Of a DNA stretch of 64,000 nucleotides, positions 8,041 to 17,152 are shown piece after piece. Location: positions 620,001-684,000 of the forward strand of contig NZ_QXFK01000019.1 of NCBI RefSeq assembly GCF_003581645.1. The letters are read 5' to 3'. Both the position numbers and the translations under genes were made by a program. Positions within the stretch are counted from its first letter, which is position 1, and every line of letters starts with the position of its first letter. This DNA comes from Pelagerythrobacter aerophilus (GTDB lineage: Bacteria; Pseudomonadota; Alphaproteobacteria; Sphingomonadales; Sphingomonadaceae). The notes below the pieces were generated by a model. That model saw only the letters and a list, made by a program, of their open reading frames with translations, was not told where the DNA came from and ran no database searches.

Positions 8041-9271
8041 GATTCACCAGCGGGATGCGGATTTCGGTGAGATAACCGCCGTCGACCGGGCCGGAAGTGA
8101 CCGTCGCCTCGTTGCCGAAGCGGGCCTGCAGGCGGTCGCGGACATTGGCGAGACCGATGCCGAAACCGGAGTCGCAGGCGTGGGAGGCGCCGGGTCCGTT
8201 GTCCTCGACGGTGATCGCCAGCCGGCCGTAGTCCTCGCGCGCGGCGATGCGGATCGTCACAGGCGCCTTGTGCGGGGCGACGGCATACTTGACCGAGTTC
8301 TCGACCAGCGGCTGCAGGATCATGCCCGGCACGCGCGCTTCGGCGAGATCATCGGGCAGGTCGAACACGGCCGAGAGCCGATCGGGGAAGCGGACCGCTT
8401 CGATCGCGAGATACTGGCGCTGGAGCTCGAATTCGTCGGTCAGCGCAACGTCGCCGGTCGGATCGTCGGCGAGACTGTGGCGGTAGAACGTCGAGATCGT
8501 CTGGATCATCGTCTCGGCCCGTTCGGCCTTGCCGGTCATGACCAGGGCGGACAGCGAGTTCAGCGTGTTGAACAGGAAGTGCGGATTGACTTGGTAACGC
8601 AGCGAGCGAAGTTCGGCCGCCTTGGCGGCGCTGCGGAAGCGCTCCTCCCGCCGCTCCGCCGCCCGCGCCTGCGCACCGGCAAGCATCGCGAAATAGAGCG
8701 ACGCCCAGGCGAGCAGGAGGAAATAGCGGCCCAGTGCGATGTCGACGACCTGCAGCCACTGGTCGACCTTCGACGGAGCGGGAGCGATCATGACGGTGGT
8801 AGGCGTTCCTGCGGCCACCTCGTCGCTCACACCCAGCCCGGTCAGGTCGTGAAACCGTTCGGGCGGGATGTCGACGAGCAGGTTTCCTGCCTCGTCGCGG
8901 CGGATATTTATCCCACGCTCTTCGCCGAAGTTCTTCTCCACCTGACGTTGAATGTCGGCGAAGATCCACTGGTTGGTCTGCGCGATCGGGATCGAGATCG
9001 GGATCGCGACCAGCACCGCGGCGAGGATCTTCACCCATAAGGCGCGATCGTCGAACAGGCGCAGAATGGCCCATAGCAGCACCGTCATGCCAATGCCGAC
9101 CAATGTGACCACGCCGCGGCGCCAGAGCATCTCCCCCTGAGGCTCGAAGCCAACGACGCTAGCGCGCACGGTGGTTAGCAGGAAATAGCACAGCCACAGC
9201 CCGGCCATGGAGGCGAGGACGGTGACGACGGGCACTCGGGTGCGGTCTTCGGAGGATATCTGTCGAGCCAT
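8033..9271 (-). CDS. Sensor histidine kinase of the LytS/YehU type
   Basis: This 412-residue membrane kinase has about four transmembrane helices: three between residues 12 and 95, and one near 190-210. A periplasmic segment of about 85 residues lies between the third and fourth, presumably the sensing part. The His_kinase motif QVNPHFLFNTLNSLS carries the phosphorylated His, and the ATPase domain shows VENSVKYAV and DNGPG. It partners the overlapping LytTR regulator. A class I fumarase gene ends 84 bases upstream on the same strand; whether they share a transcript is unknown. Confidence 0.9.
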   Translation of the reverse strand: MARQISSEDRTRVPVVTVLASMAGLWLCYFLLTTVRASVVGFEPQGEMLWRRGVVTLVGIGMTVLLWAILRLFDDRALWVKILAAVLVAIPISIPIAQTNQWIFADIQRQVEKNFGEERGINIRRDEAGNLLVDIPPERFHDLTGLGVSDEVAAGTPTTVMIAPAPSKVDQWLQVVDIALGRYFLLLAWASLYFAMLAGAQARAAERREERFRSAAKAAELRSLRYQVNPHFLFNTLNSLSALVMTGKAERAETMIQTISTFYRHSLADDPTGDVALTDEFELQRQYLAIEAVRFPDRLSAVFDLPDDLAEARVPGMILQPLVENSVKYAVAPHKAPVTIRIAAREDYGRLAITVEDNGPGASHACDSGFGIGLANVRDRLQARFGNEATVTSGPVDGGYLTEIRIPLVNHG

Positions 9272-9355
9272 GATCCGGGCTTTCGCTCTAGCCGCGATCG
9301 GTCCCGTCCGGCCAGCGCGGTCGTCGGAACGCTTGTGCGCTTCGTCGAACAGCCG

Positions 9356-10897
9356 TCACGCGCCCTCGAGCAGTCCTTCGCGTGCGATCCGCTCCTTCCA
9401 CTGCGCGGGCGCGAGCGTATGGACGTTGTTGCCCTGCGCATCGACCGCGACCGTCACCGGCATGTCCTCCACGGTGAACTCGTAGATCGCCTCCATGCCG
9501 AGATCCTCGAACGCGACGACCTTCGCTTCCTTGATCGCCCGCGCGACGAGATAGGCCGCGCCGCCTGTCGCCATCAGGTAGGCGACCTTGAAGCGGCTGA
9601 TCACCTGGACGGCATCGTGCCCGCGCTCGGCCTTGCCGATCATCGCCAGGAGGCCGAGGTCGAGCATCATCTCGGTGAACTTGTCCATCCGCGTCGCGGT
9701 GGTCGGACCTGCCGGACCCACGACTTCGCCGAGGACCGGATCGACCGGGCCAACGTAGTAGATCGCGCGACCGCGGAAATCGACCGGGAGCTCCTCGCCC
9801 TTCGCCAGCATGTCCTGGATGCGCTTGTGCGCCGCATCGCGCCCCGTGAGCATCTTTCCGGACAGCAGCAGCCGGTCGCCGTGCTGCCAGCTCTCGACTT
9901 CTTCCTTGGTCAGTGTGTCGAGATTCACACGCCGGGCGGCCGCGTCGGGCTTCCAGTGAACGTCCGGCCATTCGTCGAGCTTCGGCGGCTCGAGATACGT
10001 CGGCCCGGAGCCGTCGAGCACGAAATGCGCGTGGCGCGTCGCCGCGCAGTTCGGGATCATCGCCACCGGCTTGCCCGCCGCGTGACACGGCGCATCGTAG
10101 ATCTTGACATCGAGCACCGTCGACAGCCCGCCGAGCCCCTGCGCGCCGACGCCTTGCGCGTTGACCGCATCGTAGATCTCGATCCGCAGCCGCTCGATAT
10201 CGCTCTGCGGCCCGCGCGCCTTGAGCTGCGCCATGTCGATCGGCTCCATCAGGCTCTGCTTGGCGAGCTTGACGCAGTGCTCGGCCGTTCCGCCGATGCC
10301 GATCCCGAGCATGCCCGGCGGGCACCAGCCGGCGCCCATCGAAGGTATCTGCTCGAGCACCCAGGCGACGATGTTGTCGCTCGGATTCATCATCTTGAAC
10401 TTCGACTTGTTCTCGCTCCCGCCGCCCTTGGCCGCAACGTCGATCTCGACCTTGTCGCCCGGCACCATCTCGACCGAGAGCACGCAGGGCGTGTTGTCGC
10501 GCGTGTTGCGGCGGGTGAACGCCGGATCGGCAAGGATCGAGGCGCGCAGCTTGTTGTCGGGATGGGTGTAGGCCCGCCGCACCCCCTCGTCGACGACGTC
10601 CTGCAGGCTCCTGGCCGAATCGAGACGGCAATCCTGGCCCCATTTGATGAAGACGTTGACGATCCCCGTATCTTGACAGATCGGCCGGTGCCCCTCGGCG
10701 CACATGCGGCTGTTGGTCAGGATCTGCGCAATTGCGTCCTTCGCCGCCGGTCCCTGCTCCGCTTCGTAAGCAGCGCCGAGCGCCCGGATATAGTCCATCG
10801 GATGGTAGTAGGAGATGTACTGGAGCGCGTCCGCCACGCTCTCGATCAGGTCCCCCTCGCGGATCGTTACGAGGGGCCGCCCATCAAAGTCGCTCAT
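9356..10897 (-). CDS. Fumarate hydratase, class I (iron-sulfur)
   Basis: This 513-residue enzyme interconverts fumarate and malate in the citric acid cycle using a labile [4Fe-4S] cluster. It has the class I architecture: an N-terminal catalytic domain with cluster-ligand segments (EGHRPICQDTGI, GWCPPGMLGIGIGG and AMIPNCAATRH) and a C-terminal swivelling domain from about residue 340 (GKMLTGRDAAHKRI). I placed the start at 10897 (MSDFDGRPLV) because AGGAAGG lies 12 bases upstream; a longer in-frame version to 10960 lacks one. The iron-sulfur cofactor fits the SUF genes at the other end of the window. Confidence 0.93.
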   Translation of the reverse strand: MSDFDGRPLVTIREGDLIESVADALQYISYYHPMDYIRALGAAYEAEQGPAAKDAIAQILTNSRMCAEGHRPICQDTGIVNVFIKWGQDCRLDSARSLQDVVDEGVRRAYTHPDNKLRASILADPAFTRRNTRDNTPCVLSVEMVPGDKVEIDVAAKGGGSENKSKFKMMNPSDNIVAWVLEQIPSMGAGWCPPGMLGIGIGGTAEHCVKLAKQSLMEPIDMAQLKARGPQSDIERLRIEIYDAVNAQGVGAQGLGGLSTVLDVKIYDAPCHAAGKPVAMIPNCAATRHAHFVLDGSGPTYLEPPKLDEWPDVHWKPDAAARRVNLDTLTKEEVESWQHGDRLLLSGKMLTGRDAAHKRIQDMLAKGEELPVDFRGRAIYYVGPVDPVLGEVVGPAGPTTATRMDKFTEMMLDLGLLAMIGKAERGHDAVQVISRFKVAYLMATGGAAYLVARAIKEAKVVAFEDLGMEAIYEFTVEDMPVTVAVDAQGNNVHTLAPAQWKERIAREGLLEGA

Positions 10898-11003
10898 CGA
10901 AGCCAGGTTCCTTCCTATCGATTGGCGAATCCCATAGGCGCGGGCGGTGCCTAGCGTCAAAGCGCTTGGCCGGGCGGGGCGATACGCCTAAAGCCATGCC
11001 CGA

Positions 11004-11033
11004 TTGACCAACTGTATTAAGCGTGTAATACAG
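11004..11033 (+). promoter_or_regulatory. Promoter with palindromic operator upstream of the PCMT-tolC genes
   Basis: A -35-like TTGACC (11004-11009) and -10-like TAATAC (11026-11031) flank and overlap a perfect inverted repeat, CTGTATTA-N6-TAATACAG (11012-11033). The position between and over the -10 is what a TetR- or MarR-type repressor would occupy. No such regulator gene lies next to it. Confidence 0.55.
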
Positions 11034-11048
11034 CGCGCCGAGGCCCAC

Positions 11049-11666
11049 ATGACACTTGCCGAAACCCGCACTCTCCCAACCAGCGCCCATCAGGCCGACT
11101 TCGCCGCCGCTCGCCGCGCGATGATCGACAGCCAGCTCCGCACGAGCGGCGTCAACGACGCGGGCGTGCTCCGGCAAATGGCGTCCGTGGCGCGCGAGGC
11201 ACACGTTCCGGACAGCGCGCGCGGGGTCGCCTATATGGACCGCGGTATCGCGTTCGACGACGGCGGGCACATCGCCGCGCCGGTGTTTTACGGGATGGCG
11301 TTGCAGGAAGCGCGCCCCGAACCGAGCGACGAGGTTCTCGTGGTCGATGGCGGCAGTGGCTATCTGCCGGCGCTGCTCGAGCCGCTCGTCAAGTCGGTCA
11401 AGGTGATCACGCCCGAACAGGCGCTGGGTTCGCTGCGCGGCACGTTCTCGCTGATCCTGGTCGACGGCGCCGTCGAGCAGTTTCCCGACACGCTGACCCG
11501 GCGCCTGGCCGATGACGGACGAGTGGTGGCCGGCCTTGTCGAGGACGGCGTGACCCGGCTCGCAGCCGGACGCCCGGCAAGCGGCACGATCGGGTGGCTC
11601 CGCCTGGTCGAGATGGGCATTCCGCGCTTGAGGCAGTTCGACGCGCCGAAACGATGGAGCTTCTGA
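11049..11666 (+). CDS. Degenerate protein-L-isoaspartate O-methyltransferase-like protein
   Basis: This 205-residue protein resembles PCMT enzymes in layout: an N-terminal helix pair (AARRAMIDSQLRTSGV), an IAAPVFYGMALQEA segment like the substrate loop, and a Rossmann-like half. The SAM-binding motif I reads VLVVDGGSGYLPALL rather than the usual VLEIGTGSGYQAA, and the C-terminal part is short, so methyltransferase activity is doubtful. Such PCMT-like genes often sit directly before tolC in alphaproteobacteria; here the tolC start is two bases after the stop. The start at 11049 has only a weak ribosome-binding site. Confidence 0.75.
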   Translation: MTLAETRTLPTSAHQADFAAARRAMIDSQLRTSGVNDAGVLRQMASVAREAHVPDSARGVAYMDRGIAFDDGGHIAAPVFYGMALQEARPEPSDEVLVVDGGSGYLPALLEPLVKSVKVITPEQALGSLRGTFSLILVDGAVEQFPDTLTRRLADDGRVVAGLVEDGVTRLAAGRPASGTIGWLRLVEMGIPRLRQFDAPKRWSF

Positions 11667-11668
11667 GA

Positions 11669-13159
11669 ATGAAGAGGAGGGGGGCGAAGCTGGCTCTGCT
11701 GGCGGGAGCGGCGCTCGTTGCCGCGCCTGCGAATGCCGATACGCTGCGCGAGGCGCTGGTCGATGCCTATCGCGGCAATCCGACCCTCCAGTCGGCGCGG
11801 GCGCAGCAGCGCGCGACCGACGAGAACGTCCCCATCGAAAAGTCCGCCGGACGCCCCGACATCGGCGCGACCGGGCGATACACCGAATATCTCAAGCAAA
11901 GCTCGACCAGCTTCGCGGCTCCCGAACGCGTCGTGACTCTTGGCGTCGAACTCGGAGTGCCGATCTATTCGGGCGGCGCGGTGAAGAATGCGGTTCGCGC
12001 AGCCGAGCAGCGGGTCCAGGCCGGCCAAGCCGATCTGCGCGGCACCGAATCCACGGTCTTCAGCCAGGTCGTCGCCGCCTATATGGATGTGATCCGCAAC
12101 GAGGCGATCGTTGGGCTGGCGGCCAATCAGGTCGACGTGCTGTCGACCAACCTGCAGGCAACCAGCGACCGGTTCGAGATCGGCGATCTGACGCGCACCG
12201 ACGTGGCGCAATCCGAAGCGCGCCTGGCCGTCGCACAAAGTGACCTGCGGGCGGCACAGGCGAACCTGATCACCGCACGCGAGGATTATATCGCGCTCGT
12301 CGGTCAGGCGCCGACCGATCTGCAGCCGCCCCCGCCGCTGCCGGGCCTCCCGAGCACCCCGGACGAAGCCGTGGCCGTGGCGCTGGAGAACAATCCCGAT
12401 CTCATCGCGGCGCGCGAACGCGCCGAAGCTGCCGGATACGACATCGAGGTCGCCGGCGCAGGCCGTTTGCCGCGCGTTTCCCTGTTCACCGGCTACACCT
12501 ACGACAACTACCTCGGCACGATCGGGGGCGCGGTCGTCGACGATCCGACGGTTCCCCGCGACGACGTCTCGCAAACGTCGTCGGGCGCGCAGGCGGGTGT
12601 CTCGATTTCGATCCCGATCTTCCAGGGCGGGCGCCCGGCCGCGCTGCAGCGGCAGGCGCAGGCACGCGCCTCGGCCGCGCTGGAGGACATCATCGCAGCC
12701 GAGCGCGACGTGATCGCGCAGGTCCGCGCTGCCTATTCGAGCTGGCAGGCCTCGCTCGCGATCATCGAAAGCTCGCAATCCGCCGTCTCGGCCGCCGAGC
12801 TGAGCCTCGAAGGCGTTCGCGCGGAGAATTCGATCGGCAATCGCACAATCCTCGACGTGCTCAATGCCGAGCAGGAACTGCTGAACGCTCAGGTCGAACT
12901 CGTGACCGCGCGGCGCAACGCCTATGTCGCCGGGTTCAGCCTGCTCGCCGCCATGGGCCGCGCCGAAGCGCGCGATCTGGGGCTCGATAGCGAGGGGCTG
13001 CTCTACGACCCGCAGCTCAATTTCGAGCGGGTCGAAGGCAAGTGGTTCGACTGGGATCGCGATCCCGATCCGGTACCGCAATCGACGAGAACCGTTGACA
13101 TCCCCGCTCAGGATGCGGAGATTCCCCGCAGTGAATCGCAGCCCGTCTCGACCGACTGA
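11669..13159 (+). CDS. tolC: TolC family outer-membrane channel protein
   Basis: This 496-residue outer-membrane efflux protein forms the exit duct for tripartite pumps and type I secretion. It has a signal peptide (MKRRGAKLALLAGAALVAA, cleaved after PANA) and two repeated halves typical of the family, for example LREALVDAYRGNPTLQSAR and DEAVAVALENNPDLIAARER. The long helices include TILDVLNAEQELLNAQVELV. I chose the ATG at 11669, which has GGAG at suitable distance inside the PCMT stop region. A second, more divergent TolC is encoded with the adhesin exporter at 49813, so this copy is probably the general efflux duct. Confidence 0.92.
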   Translation: MKRRGAKLALLAGAALVAAPANADTLREALVDAYRGNPTLQSARAQQRATDENVPIEKSAGRPDIGATGRYTEYLKQSSTSFAAPERVVTLGVELGVPIYSGGAVKNAVRAAEQRVQAGQADLRGTESTVFSQVVAAYMDVIRNEAIVGLAANQVDVLSTNLQATSDRFEIGDLTRTDVAQSEARLAVAQSDLRAAQANLITAREDYIALVGQAPTDLQPPPPLPGLPSTPDEAVAVALENNPDLIAARERAEAAGYDIEVAGAGRLPRVSLFTGYTYDNYLGTIGGAVVDDPTVPRDDVSQTSSGAQAGVSISIPIFQGGRPAALQRQAQARASAALEDIIAAERDVIAQVRAAYSSWQASLAIIESSQSAVSAAELSLEGVRAENSIGNRTILDVLNAEQELLNAQVELVTARRNAYVAGFSLLAAMGRAEARDLGLDSEGLLYDPQLNFERVEGKWFDWDRDPDPVPQSTRTVDIPAQDAEIPRSESQPVSTD

Positions 13160-13187
13160 GCGGGCGGAACCCGGGGTACTCGGCAAC

Positions 13188-13646
13188 ATGCGTCAGCAGG
13201 GCGAAGCGTCCGTCGAGGAAATCCTCGAATCGATCAAGAAGGTGATCGCGCGCGATAATCGCACGATCGCGACCGAAACGCGCCGCCGGCGCGAGGAAGA
13301 CGGCGTGGGAGGTCACGGCGCCGCGGACGATCGGGACACCGAAGAAGTGCTCGACCTCGGCACGGCCGAATTCGTCGAGCAAGCGGACGACGACGGCGAC
13401 GAGAGTTCACCGTTGACGACCGACGCGGTTCGCGATTCGTTACGCGAGAATCTCGCCGCGCTCGCGATGCTGGCCGAGCCGAGCGCACCGCCGCAAATCG
13501 TCCGTTCGGGCGAGACCTCGCTCGAGGGGCTGGTTCGCGACATGCTGCGCCCGATGCTGGCGGAATGGCTGGACCAGAAGCTGCCGGAAATGGTCGAAAG
13601 GCTGGTGAAGGCCGAGATCGCCCGGATCGCCGGCAAGCGCGTCTGA
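13188..13646 (+). CDS. DUF2497 / PopZ-like polar organizing protein
   Basis: This 152-residue protein has the layout of PopZ: a short N-terminal helix (QQGEASVEEILESIKKVI), a disordered, very acidic middle (about residues 45-80), and a C-terminal helical oligomerisation region (SLEGLVRDMLRPMLAEWLDQ, then KLPEMVERLVKAEI). In Caulobacter PopZ forms a polar condensate that tethers the chromosome centromere through ParB. The gene follows tolC by 28 bases. The related alphaproteobacterial arrangement often has valS next; here an S9 peptidase gene follows instead. Confidence 0.8.
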   Translation: MRQQGEASVEEILESIKKVIARDNRTIATETRRRREEDGVGGHGAADDRDTEEVLDLGTAEFVEQADDDGDESSPLTTDAVRDSLRENLAALAMLAEPSAPPQIVRSGETSLEGLVRDMLRPMLAEWLDQKLPEMVERLVKAEIARIAGKRV

Positions 13647-13701
13647 CGCACGCGGCCTAAACCGCTTCCCCCATGCGCGCCGAGCCGCTAGTCCGTGGCG
13701 C

Positions 13702-15804
13702 ATGATCAGAAGAACGGGTTTCGCAATCTCGCTCGCCGCGCTGGCCTTCGCCGCGCCTTCCCTCGCCCAGGATACGGCGCCGATGACGGCGCAGGATCTC
13801 GTGACCATGCCGCGCCTCGGCGCCCCGGTCGCGTCGTCCGACGGCCGTTTGGCGATCTACACCGTCGCTTCGACCGATCCCGAAAGCTACGCCCGGACGA
13901 CGACGCTCTATCTGCGCGATCTCGCGGCGCCCCAGGCGACGGCGGTCGCGCTCGATCTGGGCGGCAGCGCGAGCAGCCCTGCCTTCGGCGCCGATGGGGC
14001 GCTCTACTTCCTCTCCGACCGCGGCGCCGGCGGCACGACCCAGGTGTGGCGCGCCCCGCTGGACGCGAGCGGCACCACCGGCAGCCCCGTTCAGGTGACC
14101 AATGTCGCCACTGACGTGGCCGGGTTCGAACTCTCGCCCGATGGCCGCAAGATCGCGCTGTTCGGCGACGTGGCACGCGATTGCCCGACCTTCGGCTGCG
14201 AAGGCGACGGCACCGCACATCTTCCCGGGCCGGGCGACGGCCTGCTCTACAGTTCGGAAGACGGCTTCGTCCGCCACTGGGATGCCTGGGAAACGCCGGG
14301 TACGTTCGGCCGTGTGTTCGCCTTCGACCTGGTCGGCGGGAAGGCCGCCGGCGCCGGTATTCCGCTCGACGGTCCGGCCGGGGAGGGCGCGCTGGTGGGC
14401 GACACCCCGACCAAGCCGTTCGGCGGCGGTGAGGAAATCGCCTGGGCGCCCGACGGATCGGGCGTGTTCTTCGCCGCGCGGCGATCGAACGCGGACGAAC
14501 CGACGTCGACCAACGTCGACATCTGGTGGAACGACCTGACGGGCAGTGCGCCGGTCAATCTCACTGACGCCAACGAGGCGACCGACACGCTGCCGGCACC
14601 CTCGCCCGACGGCAAATGGCTCGCCTACGCTGCAATGGCGCGCCCCGGCTATGAGGCCGACCGGCTGGTGATCCACCTGCGCAATCTCGCGACGGGCGAA
14701 ACCCGCGCGCTGACCGAGAGCTTCGACCGCTCGTTCGGTTCGCTCGCCTGGACGCCCGACTCGCGCTGGATCGTCGCCACCGCGCAGGATGTTCTCGACA
14801 CGCCCGCCTTCCGCATCGACCCGGCGACCGGCGAGGTCGAAGAGCTCGACCTCATGGCCGGCAACGAGGCGCACATCGGCAATGTCGTGCCGCTTTCCGG
14901 CGAGCGCCTGCTCTTCACCCGCGATTCGATCGGCGCGCCGCCCGAGCTGTTCCTGTCGCAGGGCTGGCAGCAGGCCGCGCCTCTGACCGAAGTGGCCGGG
15001 CGCCATCTCGGCCGGCTGGCGCCGATCGTGACCCGCCGCTTCAGCTTTGCCGGCGCGAACGGCGATACGGTATGGGGCCAGATCACGAAGCTCGACGGGC
15101 AGGACGGCCCGATGCCCGCGATCCTCTACGTTCATGGCGGGCCGCAGGGCTCGTTCAACGACGCATGGTCCTCGCGCTGGAACCCGCGCGTAGTCGCCAG
15201 TCAGGGTTATGCGGTGATCTCGGTCGATTTCCACGGGTCGACCGGCTACGGTCAGGCCTTCACCGACGCCATCAACCGCGACTGGGGCGGCAAGCCGCTC
15301 GAGGACCTGCAGAAGGGCCTCGCCGCCGCACTCACGCTCGATCCGCAGATCGACGGCACGCGCGCCTGCGCCATGGGTGCCAGCTACGGCGGATACATGA
15401 TGAACTGGATCGCCGGACGCTGGCCCGACCGGTTCGACTGCCTGGTGCAGCATGACGGCCTGTTCGACATGCGCAGCTTCTACTACGCGACCGAGGAACT
15501 GTGGTTTCCCCGCTGGGACTTCGGCGGCTCCTATGCCGAGAACCCCGAGCTCTACGAGAAGTGGAACCCGGTCCACCACGTCGGCAACTGGAAGACACCG
15601 ATGCTCGTGGTGACCGGGCAGAAGGACTTCCGCGTGCCTTACACCCAGGCGCTGGGCGCCTTCACCGCCCTGCACCAGCAGGACGTGCCGGCGCAGCTGC
15701 TCGTCTTCCCGGAGGAGAACCACTGGGTGCTCGATCCGAAGAACTCGCTGCAGTGGCACGAGACGGTCTTCGCCTGGCTCGACCGCTGGCTCGGGAAGGA
15801 ATGA
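13702..15804 (+). CDS. S9 family prolyl oligopeptidase-type peptidase
   Basis: This is a 700-residue exported serine peptidase. A signal peptide (MIRRTGFAISLAALAFAA, cleaved after PSLA) is followed by a WD-like beta-propeller of about 410 residues (SPDGRKIALFGD, SPDGKWLAYAAM, WTPDSRWIVATA). The alpha/beta-hydrolase domain follows: ILYVHGGPQGSFND, nucleophile Ser in GASYGGYMMNW, Asp in VTGQKDFRVPY and His in EENHWVL. The arrangement fits dipeptidyl/acylaminoacyl peptidases acting on short peptides in the periplasm. Its TGA overlaps the ATG of the ferredoxin gene. Confidence 0.92.
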   Translation: MIRRTGFAISLAALAFAAPSLAQDTAPMTAQDLVTMPRLGAPVASSDGRLAIYTVASTDPESYARTTTLYLRDLAAPQATAVALDLGGSASSPAFGADGALYFLSDRGAGGTTQVWRAPLDASGTTGSPVQVTNVATDVAGFELSPDGRKIALFGDVARDCPTFGCEGDGTAHLPGPGDGLLYSSEDGFVRHWDAWETPGTFGRVFAFDLVGGKAAGAGIPLDGPAGEGALVGDTPTKPFGGGEEIAWAPDGSGVFFAARRSNADEPTSTNVDIWWNDLTGSAPVNLTDANEATDTLPAPSPDGKWLAYAAMARPGYEADRLVIHLRNLATGETRALTESFDRSFGSLAWTPDSRWIVATAQDVLDTPAFRIDPATGEVEELDLMAGNEAHIGNVVPLSGERLLFTRDSIGAPPELFLSQGWQQAAPLTEVAGRHLGRLAPIVTRRFSFAGANGDTVWGQITKLDGQDGPMPAILYVHGGPQGSFNDAWSSRWNPRVVASQGYAVISVDFHGSTGYGQAFTDAINRDWGGKPLEDLQKGLAAALTLDPQIDGTRACAMGASYGGYMMNWIAGRWPDRFDCLVQHDGLFDMRSFYYATEELWFPRWDFGGSYAENPELYEKWNPVHHVGNWKTPMLVVTGQKDFRVPYTQALGAFTALHQQDVPAQLLVFPEENHWVLDPKNSLQWHETVFAWLDRWLGKE

Positions 15805-16193
15805 GCGCGGCGAAGGATCTCGCCAAGGCGCGGGTGGCGCTGGCCAAGATCGGCGGCGAGACGATCGAGCGCCATATCTTCCTCTGCGCGATGTCGGAGA
15901 AGCAGAAGTGCTGCCGCCGCGAGGAGGGCGAGCGGGCCTGGAAATATCTCAAGAAGCGGCTGAAGGAACTCGGCCTCGCCGGGCCGAAGCGGGCGGACGG
16001 CTCGGGCGGCGTACAGCGGACCAAGGCCGATTGCCTGCAGATCTGCGAGGCCGGGCCGATCGCGCTCGTCTGGCCCGACCGGGTCTGGTATCATTCGTGC
16101 AGCGAGCCGGTGCTCGAACGGATCATCCAGCAGCACCTGATCGGCGGCGAGCCGGTGGAAGAATTCCGCCTGCGAGATCCCCAGGATAGCTAA
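15801..16193 (+). CDS. (2Fe-2S) ferredoxin domain-containing protein
   Basis: This 130-residue protein has a thioredoxin-like [2Fe-2S] ferredoxin fold. Cluster ligands are visible in CAMSEKQKCC near residues 29-38 and in DCLQICEAGP about 45 residues later, matching the family spacing of C-x(8-11)-C and C-x(3)-C. It is probably a cytoplasmic electron carrier with unknown partner. The ATGA overlap with the S9 peptidase gene shows translational coupling, though no functional link is obvious. It converges on mmcB with a two-base gap. Confidence 0.86.
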   Translation: MSAAKDLAKARVALAKIGGETIERHIFLCAMSEKQKCCRREEGERAWKYLKKRLKELGLAGPKRADGSGGVQRTKADCLQICEAGPIALVWPDRVWYHSCSEPVLERIIQQHLIGGEPVEEFRLRDPQDS

Positions 16194-16195
16194 CG

Positions 16196-16702
16196 CTAGG
16201 CCGGCGTTCCCCAGGGCGTGCATTCGGGGTCGAGACCGACGAGATTCCGCCTGAGCGCGGCGCGCGCCAGCCGCTCCACTTCCACCTTGCGGCGGGCGGC
16301 AGCGAGCGGCTGCGAGGGTGCGGGGCGCACGATCTCCGCGTCGTAGCCGTCGGCGACGATCACGCCGCAGCAGTCCGGCCGGTAGTCGGCACCCTCCAGC
16401 GGACCGCGATCGAGCCCCACGGGCAGCCCCCAGTAGAAGCGGTCGCAGAAGTCGAGATAATCGGGCCACTTGCCATCGCCGAGCAGGTCGGCGCGGCTGA
16501 CCTTGATCTCGACGATCACGATCCGCCCTTTTACGTCGATTCCCATCAGGTCCGCCCTGCGGCCATTGCGCAGCGGCATTTCGGACAGGCACCAGACGTC
16601 GTTGCGAGCGAAGAGCCGGCAGATGCCGCGCGCGACATCCGCAGCGGTCGCACTTGCAACGGCGGGGACGGCAGCGGGCTGGGAGTTCAGGGCGTGACTC
16701 AT
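16196..16702 (-). CDS. mmcB: MmcB family DNA repair protein
   Basis: This 168-residue protein matches the MmcB family: a PD-(D/E)xK nuclease-like core is visible as RRADLMGIDVKGRIVIVEIKVS (D and the E-x-K of VEIK). In Caulobacter, MmcB belongs to the mitomycin-C damage response. The conserved segments WPDYLDFCDRFYWGLP and CGVIVADGYDAEIVR also fit the family. I chose the ATG at 16702; a TTG 18 bases further upstream is possible. The absence of a signal peptide fits a cytoplasmic DNA-acting protein. Confidence 0.83.
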   Translation of the reverse strand: MSHALNSQPAAVPAVASATAADVARGICRLFARNDVWCLSEMPLRNGRRADLMGIDVKGRIVIVEIKVSRADLLGDGKWPDYLDFCDRFYWGLPVGLDRGPLEGADYRPDCCGVIVADGYDAEIVRPAPSQPLAAARRKVEVERLARAALRRNLVGLDPECTPWGTPA

Positions 16703-16762
16703 ATGCGCTGCCTGGAACAAACGGCGAACTCGGTCAACCCGTTTGCGGCGGGTGCACGCGGA

Positions 16763-17152
16763 TCAGGCGCTGCGGCGCGGCCCCATGATCCCTGCCTCGG
16801 GCGCGAGCGCGAGCAATGCGTCGCGCGCGGCGCGGTATTCCTCCCATAGCGTGAGCGCGGCGCCGCTCGCGTCATTGCCGCGCGCCTTTACCGCAAGCAG
16901 CGCGGAGAGACCCGGCTGGAGCATCGCACGCAGATCGGCCATGCCATCGCGCGCCAGTTCGAGCCGCCAACCGCCCGCATCCCGGATCGCAGCGACAAAA
17001 CCGCGCTCGGCCGTGCAGGGCTTCTCCGCCGCAACCCCGGCCAGCATCGCGACGGCCGCGCCCGCATCGAGCATGGCCGACCACTGCGCGCTCAGCGACG
17101 CTTCGCCGCGCAGCTCGCGCTGGGTTTGATCGGGAGGAAACGGCGCATTCAT
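16763..17152 (-). CDS. Hypothetical protein
   Basis: This 129-residue, Ala-rich, mostly helical protein has no signal peptide or membrane segment. I do not recognise the family. It lies 60 bases upstream of mmcB on the same strand and may share its transcript. The start at 17152 is the first ATG and is preceded by a GC-rich stretch without a clear ribosome-binding site. Confidence 0.6.
   Translation of the reverse strand: MNAPFPPDQTQRELRGEASLSAQWSAMLDAGAAVAMLAGVAAEKPCTAERGFVAAIRDAGGWRLELARDGMADLRAMLQPGLSALLAVKARGNDASGAALTLWEEYRAARDALLALAPEAGIMGPRRSA

Noticed and set aside
13657-15759. 700-codon minus-strand open frame opposite the S9 peptidase gene
   Set aside because: Shadow of the peptidase gene, which shows signal peptide, propeller and catalytic triad on the plus strand.
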